From Burkholderia cepacia (GTDB lineage: Bacteria; Pseudomonadota; Gammaproteobacteria; Burkholderiales; Burkholderiaceae): DNA of 64,000 bases. The stretch spans positions 1,240,001-1,304,000 of the forward strand of contig NZ_CP073637.1 in the NCBI RefSeq assembly GCF_029962485.1, given 5' to 3'. Below are positions 17,941 to 27,455 of this stretch, in pieces. The stretch's first letter is position 1. Every line of letters begins with the position of its first letter. The notes under the pieces are model-generated. The model was not told the DNA's origin. It searched no databases and saw nothing but the letters and a program-made list of their open reading frames with translations. A program made the position numbers and the translations under genes.

Positions 17941-20232
17941 TCAGGCGGGCAGGCGGATCACGCTCGCATCCTTGCGGATCAGCAGCGACGACGCGAGCAT
18001 CTGCTTGCACTGGTGCGCGAGCACTTTCAGGTCGTGCGTAAGCTCGGCGCCGACCGCATCGGATTTTTCCGCGGACACGACCATCGCGTCGAGATCGCGC
18101 GTGATCTGCTTCGATGCATCGATCTGGTCGGCAGGTGGCGGCTCGCCGGCTTCGGCCTTCTCGAGATTGTCGAGCACGGCGGCGAGGCCGCGCTGCAGCG
18201 CGTCATCGTGCAGGATGCCGCCGTCGGCCGCGCATGCGCTGCGGATCAGCGGCGCGGCGGCCGTTATCTGCGCGCCGAGCACGTGCGTTTGCACGAGCAG
18301 GTCGTTCAGCTCGGGTACGAAGCGCTGGTGCGCCTTCGGTTCGATCATCATGCGCTGGAACGCCTGCCCGAGGTTCGCGAATGCGATGTGCACGTCCTTG
18401 CGTGCAAGGCGGTAGCGATAGTCGTCGTCGAGGCTCGCGGTGGGCGACTCGACCACTGCCGCCACGCCCGGGACGACGGCCGCGCCGTCGGCGGCCGGGA
18501 CCGGCGGCGGCGACATGCCGCGCCCGGCGCGCCACACGGCCTCGAAATACTTGCGGGTGGACGTCAGCATGTCGGTGACGAGCTTGCCCATCAGCCGGTA
18601 TTCCCAGTACGGGAACAGCCGGCTCGCGGCGATCGCGATCATGCAGCCGACCACCGTGTCGATCGCACGTTCGCCGATGATCCGCATGCTGCCCGGCGCG
18701 AGCAGGTGGAACATCAGCAGCACATAGGACGACGTGAAGACGACGCTCGCCGCGTAGTTGAACAGCAGCAGGCTGTAGCTCATCACCATCGACCCGAACA
18801 TGATCGCGATCAGCAGGTGCGGCTCCTTCACCGTGTAGATCAGCGCGATGCTCGCCGCGCAGCCGATCAGCGTGCCGATGATCCGTTGCGCGTTGCGCTG
18901 CTTGGTGAGCGAGTAGCCGGGCTTCAGGATGATGATGGTCGTCATCACGATCCAGTACGCGTTCGTGAGCGGCAGCAGCCGGCCGATCCAGAAGCCGACC
19001 GCCACCGCGATCGTCACGCGCAGCGCGTGGCGGAAGCTCGGCGAGCGCATGTTCAGGTTCGAGAAGATCAGGAGCGGCGACATCCGGCGACGCTGCAGGA
19101 AGCGCGTGAGCGCCTTGTCGATCTTCAGTTCGGTTTGCTGCGGATCGGCGTGGCCCGACAGGTTGCGGCGCATCCGGTCGATCAGGCGCGTCGCGCTCCA
19201 GATGCGCCGGAACGTCGCGAGCACGGCCGCATACGCTTCCGCGTTGGTGGCCGCGAAGTTCTTCTTGCGCATCAGCTCGATCTCGTACTCGATCGCGCGC
19301 AGCTCGGCTTTCACGCTGATCCGCGAATGCGGCGCGCGGTTCTCGAGCACCGCGAGGCCGATCTCCTCGAGATCGGCGGCCGCCTTGCGGATCAGGTCGC
19401 GGTAGAAAATGATCAGGTCCGAGCCGCCGAACGTATTGCGCACCAGCGGATAATCGGTGTGCGCGCCGACGAACAGCTCGTGCAGGTCGACGCTGTTGAT
19501 GAACAGGTTGTACATCGTCGTGCGGCCGGGATCGAGCTTGCCGCGCCGCAGCTTCGGCAGGTTGCGCAGCACGATGTCGCGCGCGGTTTCCTGCGTTTCG
19601 ACCGCGGTGATCTGCCGGGCGACCAGATTGCGGTAGCACTCGTCGAGATCGGCATCGAGATCGTAGAATTGCGCGCGGGCGAGCAGGTAGTCGGCGCAGG
19701 CGAACAGGCTTTCGGCCAGCGCCTGCTGCTCGATCCGGCGTGCCTGCCATTGCGACACGAGCGTGGCCCAGTACGTGTACCAGAGGCCGCCCGCGAGAAT
19801 CCAGCCGGCGTTGATGAACGCCTGCAGCGGCGTGAACTTTTCCTCGAGCGTCATCACCATCATGAACAGCGTCGCGAAGCTGATCTGCGGCCAGCGGTTG
19901 CCGTAGACGACGATCAGCGACAGCACGAACGTGAGCGGTACGATCGTGAGCCACAGCGCGAAGATGTTCGGTGTCGCGAGGCCGGTGGCGAGCGCGGCCA
20001 GGAAGCCGATCACGCTGCACGCGAGCATTTCGTTGTGCTTGTACTTGAGCGGGCCCGGCATGTCGACGACGCAGGCGCCGAGCGCGCCCGTCGAGATCGT
20101 GAAGCCGAGTTCGCGGTTGTGGAACACGATCAGGCACAGCACGGCCGGCAGCGAGACGCCGACCGCGATCCGCAGGCCGCCGAAAAAGTACTGGCTGTAG
20201 AAAAACTTTCTGATTTCGACCGAATAGCGCAT
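17941..20232 (-). CDS. FUSC-family (YccS/AaeB-like) inner-membrane transporter
   Basis: 763 residues with the duplicated FUSC layout: an N-terminal helix bundle (about residues 20-160, beginning FFGGLRIAVGVSLPAVL), a long soluble charged region, and a second bundle (FRHALRVTIAVAVGFWIGRLLPLTNAYWIVMTTII, about 400-540), then a cytoplasmic C-terminal domain. Relatives export aromatic carboxylic acids or fusaric acid; the substrate here is unknown. No adaptor (AaeA-like) is adjacent, so YccS-like is the safer label. Confidence 0.85.
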   Translation of the reverse strand: MRYSVEIRKFFYSQYFFGGLRIAVGVSLPAVLCLIVFHNRELGFTISTGALGACVVDMPGPLKYKHNEMLACSVIGFLAALATGLATPNIFALWLTIVPLTFVLSLIVVYGNRWPQISFATLFMMVMTLEEKFTPLQAFINAGWILAGGLWYTYWATLVSQWQARRIEQQALAESLFACADYLLARAQFYDLDADLDECYRNLVARQITAVETQETARDIVLRNLPKLRRGKLDPGRTTMYNLFINSVDLHELFVGAHTDYPLVRNTFGGSDLIIFYRDLIRKAAADLEEIGLAVLENRAPHSRISVKAELRAIEYEIELMRKKNFAATNAEAYAAVLATFRRIWSATRLIDRMRRNLSGHADPQQTELKIDKALTRFLQRRRMSPLLIFSNLNMRSPSFRHALRVTIAVAVGFWIGRLLPLTNAYWIVMTTIIILKPGYSLTKQRNAQRIIGTLIGCAASIALIYTVKEPHLLIAIMFGSMVMSYSLLLFNYAASVVFTSSYVLLMFHLLAPGSMRIIGERAIDTVVGCMIAIAASRLFPYWEYRLMGKLVTDMLTSTRKYFEAVWRAGRGMSPPPVPAADGAAVVPGVAAVVESPTASLDDDYRYRLARKDVHIAFANLGQAFQRMMIEPKAHQRFVPELNDLLVQTHVLGAQITAAAPLIRSACAADGGILHDDALQRGLAAVLDNLEKAEAGEPPPADQIDASKQITRDLDAMVVSAEKSDAVGAELTHDLKVLAHQCKQMLASSLLIRKDASVIRLPA

Positions 20233-20413
20233 CGATGGGCTGAATGGCAGACGAAGACGCCCGGGGCGGCGTATTGACTGGCGACGAGTCTATCGTATTT
20301 CGCGGTCCGTAAAACCTGGCTTTCCGGCCGAGGTTCGCGGCGGCGGTCCATTTGCTATCCTTGGGGACCCTGTTCGCCCGGCTCGGCCGGTGCGAGGTTC
20401 CGACGCCCGCTTC

Positions 20414-23400
20414 ATGCTCCATCTCTTCTATTCGAACCGTCACGAAACGCTGGCCGACGCACTGCTCGAGGATCTGGCCGCGTTCCCGTCCCGCAACGGC
20501 CCGTGGGCGCCGCAACAGGTCATCGTGCCGAGTGCGGCGCTGCGCCGTCGCCTCGAGCTCGACATCGCCGCGCGCAACGGCGTGTGCGCGAACGTCGAGT
20601 TCACGTATCTCGCGCAATGGCTGTGGGCGCAGATCGGCCGCGTGATGGACGTGCCCAAGCGTTCGCCGTTCGCGCCCGACCGCCTCGTGTGGCGCTGCTA
20701 CCGGCTGTTCGCGCAGGCGGCCGGCGGCGCGCCGTGGCTCGCCTCGCCGCGGCTGGCCGCGTATCTGTCCGCATCCGACGATGCGATGCGCTACGAGCTC
20801 GCGCACCGCGTCGCGGCCGTGCTCGATCATTACCTGACCTATCGTCCCGAGTGGCTGGCCGCGTGGCAGGCGGGCGAATCCGTGCTCGCGGGCGACGGCG
20901 CGCCACGGGGGATCAGCGACGCCGCGCGTGACGACGAGCACTGGCAGGCCGCGCTGTGGCGCGCGCTGCTCGCCGAGCTGAGCGACAGCGGCACGCCGCC
21001 TGCGCACCGCTTCCTCGTCGAAGCGCGCCATCTCGATCCCGAAGCGGTCGCACGTGCCGACTGGCCGGAATCGGTCAGCGTGTTCGCGCTGCCGACGATG
21101 CCGCCGCTGCACGTCGCGCTGCTACGCGAGCTGTCGCGCTGGATCGATGTGCGCGTCTATGCGCTGAACCCGTGCCGCGAATTCTGGTTCGACATCGTCA
21201 CGGCCGCGCATGCCGAGGCGCTTGACGCGGCCGGGCGGCTCGACTACCAGGAAGTCGGCCATCCGCTGCTCGCCGAGTGGGGCAGGCAGACGCAGGCGCA
21301 GTTGCACATGCTGCACGAACTGACCGAAAGCGCCGCGTCAGGCGATGCGTCGCGCTTCGTCGCGAATCCCGAATCCACGTGGCTCGCGCGCGTGCAGAAC
21401 GCGATCCTCGAACTGCAGCCGGAGGCCGAAACCGGCGACACGCCGGCCGAGCGCGGCATCGAGGTGCACGTGTGCCACAGCCTCGCGCGCCAGCTCGAAG
21501 TGCTGCACGACCGCCTGCTCGCGTGGTTCGACGCCGACGCGAGCCTGCAGCCGTCCGACGTGCTGGTCGCGGTGGCCGACCTCGCGGCGGCCGGGCCGCT
21601 GATCGATGCCGTGTTCGGCACGGCCGGCGCCGGCGGCGCGCGCGTGCCGTACCGGATCACCGGCCTGCCGCCGTCGCAGGCGAACCCGGTCGCCCGCGTG
21701 CTGCTCGACTGGCTCGCATTGCCGGAACGGCAGGTCGGCGCGCCGGAGCTGGTCGAATGGCTGCGCGTCGATGCAGTGGCCGCGCGCTACGACATCGACG
21801 CGGCTGCGCTCGAGACGGTGCAGACCTGGCTCGCGGCCGCCGGCGCGCGGCGCGGGTTGTCGCCGCTCGCCAGCGATGACGCGGCCGTGCCCGCGCCGCG
21901 CCACACGTTCTCCGATGCGCTCGCGCGGCTCTTTCTCGGCTACGCGATGCCGGAGGGGGCTGCGCCGATCGGGGCGTGGCTGCCGATCGAGGCGGCCACG
22001 GGCAGCGAGGCCGAACTGCTCGGCCGGCTTGCGCGCTTCACCGACGATCTCGACGGCTTCGCGCGGCGCCTGGCTGAATCGCACACGCCGAGCGGCTGGA
22101 GCGAACTGTTCGCCGACACGCTCGCACGCTTCTTCGATTCGGGCGCCGCGTATGCGGACGCGCTGGCCGGCGTGCGCGATGCGCTCGACGCGATGCTGGC
22201 GGCGATGACGGAGGGCGCGCCCGACGAAGCATTGCCGGCTGCCGTCGTCCGCGCGGGGCTGGCCGCGGCGCTCGACGATCCGGCGCGCGGCGGGGTGCCG
22301 TGGGGCGGTGTCACGTTCTCGTCGCTGACGAGCCTGCGCGGGCTGCCGTATCGCGTCGTCTGCCTGCTCGGGATGGACGACGGCGTGCTGCCGAGCCTCG
22401 CACGCGCGGACGAATTCGACCTGATGGCCGTGTTGCCGAAGCTCGGCGACCGGCAGCGCCGCGACGACGAGCGCAACCTGTTTCTCGACCTGCTGCTCGC
22501 CGCCCGCGACCGGCTGCTGATTGCCTACACGGGCCGCAGCATTCGCGACAACGCACCGTTGCCGCCCGCGGCGCTCGTCGACGAGTTGCTCGATCATCTG
22601 GCGATCGTCACGGCCGGGCCCGACGCTGCACCGGATGAAGTCGATGCCGCGCGGCGCGCGTTCATCGTCGAGCATCCGCTGCAACCGTTCGCGGCCGCGT
22701 ATTTCCAGCCCGGCAGCACGCTCGTGTCCTATGACGCCGAGCGTGCGACGCTCGCGTCGCTGCTCGCCGCGGAAGTGTCGCGCGACGGCCCGCGCGAGTT
22801 GCCGTTCTTCGCGCAGCCGCTGCCGGCCGAACCGGTCGAGCCCGTCGCGTTCAGCGAATTCGAACGCTTCTGGCGTCATCCGGCGCGTGCGTTGCTGCGC
22901 GGCCGGCTCGGCATCGTGCTTGCCGATGCGCAAGCCGAACTGCTCGATACCGAACCGTTCTCGCTCGACTTCGCCGGCAGCGATGCGCTCGCCGAGCGCG
23001 TGTTGCCGCTGTTGATCGAATCGGACGAGGGCGGCGTGCACGATCACGCGCTGCGCATTGCCGACGCGAGCCCCGAACTGCCGGGCGGTGCGACGGGCGC
23101 GGTGTGTGGCGCGACCAGGCGCTCGGCTCGATGACGCAACTGGCGTCGAGCGTGCGCCGAGCGCTGGCCGACGGCATCGAGCGGCGGCCGTTCTCGCTCA
23201 CGGTCGTGCCGGCGTGGCCCGATACGGAGCAGGCGTTGTTCGGCACCGACGACGCGATGCTGTTGGCCGACGCGGTGAGCGCGCCGCTCGAACTGCACGG
23301 CACGCTGAACCGGTTGACGCCGGCCGGCCAGATCATCTACCGCTACGCACGGCCGAGTGCGCGCGACTATCTGTCCGCGTGGCTCGCGCATCTCGTCTAC

Positions 23401-23754
23401 TGCGCGGTCGAGCCCGACGGCCCGCGCCGTACGCTGTGGTACGGCAGCGGCGGCGCGTTCGAGCTGACGCCCGTCGCGGCGCCGCTGGAGCGGCTCGCGC
23501 CGCTTGCCGCGCTGTTTCGCGCGGGGCGGCGCATGCCGCTGCGGTTCTTTCCGCGCAGCGCGTGGGCGAGGGTATCCGACGGCGAAGCCAAGGCCGCAAG
23601 CGTGTGGATCAACGAACGCGTCGTGAGCGAAGCCGACGATCCGGCCATCGCGATCGCGTGGCGCGGCGCGCACCCGTCGCTCGACGAGCCGTTCGGCACG
23701 CTCGCGAAGCTCGTGTTCGAGCCGCTCATCGAGCATCTGAAGGAGGTCGCATGA
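20414..23754 (+). pseudogene. recC: recC, exonuclease V gamma subunit, split by a 2-nt frameshift
   Basis: RecC is the Chi-recognising scaffold of RecBCD. The start MLHLFYSNRHETLADALLED matches the RecC N-terminus. Frame 1 runs to a stop at 23134 but its last residues (AVCGATRRSAR) are not RecC-like. The expected continuation AVWRDQALGSMTQLASSVRR is in another frame from 23104 to 23754. The switch falls at a (TG)3 run, 23103-23108: removing one TG restores a reading frame of about 1116 residues, the normal RecC size. The stop overlaps recB by ATGA. It may be a true mutation, a slippage site or a sequence error. Without repair, roughly 900 N-terminal residues would be made and the C-terminal RecB-contact part lost. 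Confidence 0.85.
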
Positions 23755-26700
23755 GCGCCGTGTCGCAGCCGCAGCAGGCGCTCGAATTCGACGTGTTCGC
23801 GTGCCCGCTCGACGGCGTCAACCAGATCGAGGCATCGGCCGGCACCGGCAAGACCTGGAACATCTGCGCGCTATATGTGCGCCTGTTGCTCGAGAAGGAT
23901 CTTGGGGCGGACGAGATTCTCGTCGTGACCTTCACGAAGGCGGCGACGGCCGAACTGCACGAGCGGATTCGCAGCCGGCTCGCGCAGCTTGCGCATGCAC
24001 TCGACACGGGTGACGACGGCGGCGATCCGTTCATCGCACGCCTGCTCGAGACCACGCTCGGCGAAGACGGCGCGCTCGATCCGGAGACGGCCGCGAAGCG
24101 GATCCGGCGCGCGCTGCGTGCGTTCGACCAGGCCGCGATCCACACGATCCACGCGTTCTGCCAGCGCGCACTGCAGGAAGCGCCGTTCGCGGCGGCGATG
24201 CCGTTCGCGTTCGACATGGAGGCCGACGACGCGTCGCTGCGCTTCGAACTCGCGGCGGATTTCTGGCGCACGCGCGTCGAACCCGCGGCCGCGCGCTGGC
24301 CGGGATTTGCGACCTGGCTCGTCGAATCGGGCGCCGGTCCGGCGGCGCTCGACGCGCAGCTCGCGCGCCGGCTGAAGAAGCCGCTCGCCGCGCTGCGCTG
24401 GGATGGCGTGACCGAACCGGACGAGTCGGCTGAAGCCGCCGCGGCCGAATGTTTCGCCGAGGCGTCGCGGATGTGGGCGGCCGAGCGCGATGCAATCGAT
24501 GCGTTGCTGCGCACGGCGCAGCCGGTGCTCAATCAGCGCTCGCACAAGCCCGATGCGGTCGCCGATGCGCTGGCCGCATGGACTGCGCATTTCGCGCAGG
24601 GCGACGCGACGGCCGCGCTGCCGAAGGCCGCGTTGAAGCTCACGCATTCCGCACTGGTGAAGGCGACCAAAAAAGGCGGCGTGCCGCCCGAGCACGCGTT
24701 CTTCGATGTCGCCGATGCGCTCGAAGCCGCGGTAGCGGCCGCCGAGGCCGCACAGCGTGCGCGCTGGCTCGCGCTGATCGCCGACTGGCTCGACGTGGCG
24801 CCGGGTGCGCTGGCCGAGCGCAAACGCACGCGGCGCGTCGTGTCGTTCGACGATCTGCTGGCGAACCTGTACCACGCGCTGCATGCGCATCCGTGGCTCG
24901 CCGAGACGCTGCGCGCGCGCTATCCGGCCGCACTGATCGACGAGTTCCAGGACACCGATCCGCTGCAGTTCGCGATCTTCGACCGGATCTTCGCGCCCGG
25001 CGGCCCGCTGTTCCTCGTCGGCGATCCGAAGCAGGCGATCTACAGCTTCCGCGCGGCCGATCTGCATACCTATCTGGCGGCGCGCGCGCGGGCGAGCGCG
25101 TGCTACACGCTTGCGGTCAACCAGCGTTCGACGCCCGCGATCGTCGATGCGTGCAACCGCTTCTTCATGTCGAATCCGCGCGGCTTCGTGCTCGACGGGC
25201 TCGACTATTACGCGGTGCGCGCCGGCACGCGCGTGCGTGCGCCGTTCGTCGACGAAACCGATCCGGGCCCCGCCGGCGACTTCCGGGTCTGGGCGTTGCC
25301 GGGCGGCGAAGGCACGTTGCTCAAGCGCGATGCACAGGCACAGGCCGCGCAGGCGTGCGCGGCCGAGATCGCGCGGCTGATGCGTGGCGCGCGAGAAGGG
25401 CACGTGCGGCTCGGCGAATCGCCGCTGTCGCCGGGCGACATCGCGGTGCTCGTGCAGACGCACCGGCAGGGCAGTCTCGTGAAGCGCGTGCTCGCCACGT
25501 GGGGCATCGGCAGCGTCGAGCTGGCGCAGGCGTCGGTGTTCTCGACCGGCGACGCCGAGCAGCTCGAACGCGTGCTGGCGGCGATCGATGCGCCGGGCGA
25601 CTTGCGGCGTCTGCGCGCGGCGCTCGCGTCCGACTGGTTCGGCCTCGATGCCGGTGCGCTGTGGCGGATGGAGCAAGGTGACGGCGATGCGCGAAGCGAA
25701 GCATCCGACAGCACCGACGCGATGAGCTGGGTCGAGCGCTTCTCGCGATATCGGCTGCTGTGGCGCGAACGCGGTTTCGCGGTGATGTGGCGCACGTTCA
25801 CGCGTGAGCTGCGGATCGCCGAGCGGCTGATGGCCGGTGCAGACGGCGAGCGTCGCGTGACCGACATCAACCATCTGGCCGAACTGACGCAGGCGCGCGC
25901 ATCCGCGCAGCCGGGCATCGCACCGACGCTGCGCTGGCTTGCCGCGCAACGGCTCGACGGCGGCGGCGAGGAAGCGCAATTGCGGCTCGAATCCGATCGC
26001 AACCTCGTGCAGATCGTGACCGTGCACAAGTCGAAGGGGCTGGAATACGCAATCGTGTTCTGTCCGTTCCTGAACGACGGCGGATTGCGCGAGCCGCCTT
26101 CGTCCGCGCTGCCCGATGCGCGCGAATATCACGACGAAGCGGGCGACGCCGTGCTGCATTACGGATGCGACGACGAAGCAGCTGCGCACGCGGCGCGGCA
26201 GGCGTTGCGCGAGCAGGCCGCGGAGCGCGCGCGGCTCGTCTACGTGGCGCTTACGCGCGCGGTCTATCGTTGTTATGTGGTTGCCGGGCCGTACCTGTCG
26301 TCGCGCTCGACGCGTGAAGCGCGGCGCAGCGTGCTCAACTGGCTCGTCGCCGGCGCCGGCCAGTCGTTCGATGCGTGGCTTGACGAACCGCCCGACGAAG
26401 CTGCGCTCGATACGGCGTGGCAGGCGCTCGCGGGTGGCCCCGTGAGCGTCGCGCCGCTGCCGGTGCCGGCGCGCCGCGAGCGTCTCGCGGCCGGGCACGA
26501 CGCGTCGCAGACGCTCGCGGCGCGTCATGCGACGCGTGTGCTGCGCGACGCGTGGCGGATGGCGAGCTTCAGCTCGCTGACCGCGTCGATGGCGCGCGAG
26601 GAAGCGGGCGTCGCGGCCGTCCCCGACGAAGAGTTGCGGCCCGATCACGATGCGCTTGCCGAGGTGACGCCGGACGGCGAATGGATCTTCGACGAGCCGG

Positions 26701-27455
26701 TCGCAGCCGTTCCGCCGGACGACGACATCCTCGTGTTCCCGCGCGGAGCGGCAGCCGGCGAATGCCTGCACCGCCTGTTCGAACTCAGCCGCTTCACGGA
26801 GCGCGAGTCGTGGCACAAGGCCGCGCTCGGTGCGCTGCACGACCGGCCGGTCGAGGCGGAGCCCGGGCTCGCTACGCGGTTGCCGGCGATGATGGCGCAG
26901 CTGGTCGACGATGTCGTGCACACCGAGCTCGTGCCGGGCATGCGGCTCGCCGATCTCGATCCGGCGAAGCGGCTCGACGAAATGGGTTTCCTGTTCCCGG
27001 CGCCGTCGCTCGACCTGATGGCGTTGCGCCGTTTGCTGGTCGCGCACGGCTATCCGGACGTTGCACTGGAGGCGGGCATGCTCGCCGGTTTCATCAAGGG
27101 TTTCATCGACATGATCGTCGAACACGACGGCCGTTTCTGGATCGTCGACTGGAAGTCGAACCATCTCGGCACGACGCCGGATGCCTACGGCCCGCGCGCG
27201 CTCGACGTCGCGATGGCCGATCACGCATATCACCTGCAGGCGCTGCTCTACACGGTCGCGCTGCATCGCTACCTGCGCGGGCGGCTGCGCGACTACGACT
27301 ACGACACGCACATCGCGGGCTACCTGTACCTGTTCGTGCGCGGTGTGCGGCCCGACTGGCGCAGCGGCGGCGAGCCGTCCGGCGTGCATGCGCGCCGGCC
27401 CGCGCGTGCGCTTGTCGATGCCCTCGACCGGATGATGGAAGGGGGCCGCGCATGA
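23751..27455 (+). CDS. recB: RecB, exonuclease V beta subunit (helicase/nuclease)
   Basis: 1234 residues. ATG 23751 has a perfect AAGGAGG and overlaps the recC stop. Walker A EASAGTGKTWNI (27-38) and superfamily 1 helicase motifs follow: VVTFTKAATAELHERI, LIDEFQDTDPLQF, VGDPKQAIYSFRAAD, IVTVHKSKGLEYAIVF, ARLVYVALTRA. The C-terminal nuclease keeps the catalytic set: AGECLHRLFE (His), GFIKGFIDMIV (Asp) and IVDWKSN (Asp/Lys). The 3'-5' helicase and nuclease of RecBCD, acting in double-strand break repair and degradation of linear DNA. recD starts inside its last codons. Confidence 0.95.
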   Translation: MSAVSQPQQALEFDVFACPLDGVNQIEASAGTGKTWNICALYVRLLLEKDLGADEILVVTFTKAATAELHERIRSRLAQLAHALDTGDDGGDPFIARLLETTLGEDGALDPETAAKRIRRALRAFDQAAIHTIHAFCQRALQEAPFAAAMPFAFDMEADDASLRFELAADFWRTRVEPAAARWPGFATWLVESGAGPAALDAQLARRLKKPLAALRWDGVTEPDESAEAAAAECFAEASRMWAAERDAIDALLRTAQPVLNQRSHKPDAVADALAAWTAHFAQGDATAALPKAALKLTHSALVKATKKGGVPPEHAFFDVADALEAAVAAAEAAQRARWLALIADWLDVAPGALAERKRTRRVVSFDDLLANLYHALHAHPWLAETLRARYPAALIDEFQDTDPLQFAIFDRIFAPGGPLFLVGDPKQAIYSFRAADLHTYLAARARASACYTLAVNQRSTPAIVDACNRFFMSNPRGFVLDGLDYYAVRAGTRVRAPFVDETDPGPAGDFRVWALPGGEGTLLKRDAQAQAAQACAAEIARLMRGAREGHVRLGESPLSPGDIAVLVQTHRQGSLVKRVLATWGIGSVELAQASVFSTGDAEQLERVLAAIDAPGDLRRLRAALASDWFGLDAGALWRMEQGDGDARSEASDSTDAMSWVERFSRYRLLWRERGFAVMWRTFTRELRIAERLMAGADGERRVTDINHLAELTQARASAQPGIAPTLRWLAAQRLDGGGEEAQLRLESDRNLVQIVTVHKSKGLEYAIVFCPFLNDGGLREPPSSALPDAREYHDEAGDAVLHYGCDDEAAAHAARQALREQAAERARLVYVALTRAVYRCYVVAGPYLSSRSTREARRSVLNWLVAGAGQSFDAWLDEPPDEAALDTAWQALAGGPVSVAPLPVPARRERLAAGHDASQTLAARHATRVLRDAWRMASFSSLTASMAREEAGVAAVPDEELRPDHDALAEVTPDGEWIFDEPVAAVPPDDDILVFPRGAAAGECLHRLFELSRFTERESWHKAALGALHDRPVEAEPGLATRLPAMMAQLVDDVVHTELVPGMRLADLDPAKRLDEMGFLFPAPSLDLMALRRLLVAHGYPDVALEAGMLAGFIKGFIDMIVEHDGRFWIVDWKSNHLGTTPDAYGPRALDVAMADHAYHLQALLYTVALHRYLRGRLRDYDYDTHIAGYLYLFVRGVRPDWRSGGEPSGVHARRPARALVDALDRMMEGGRA

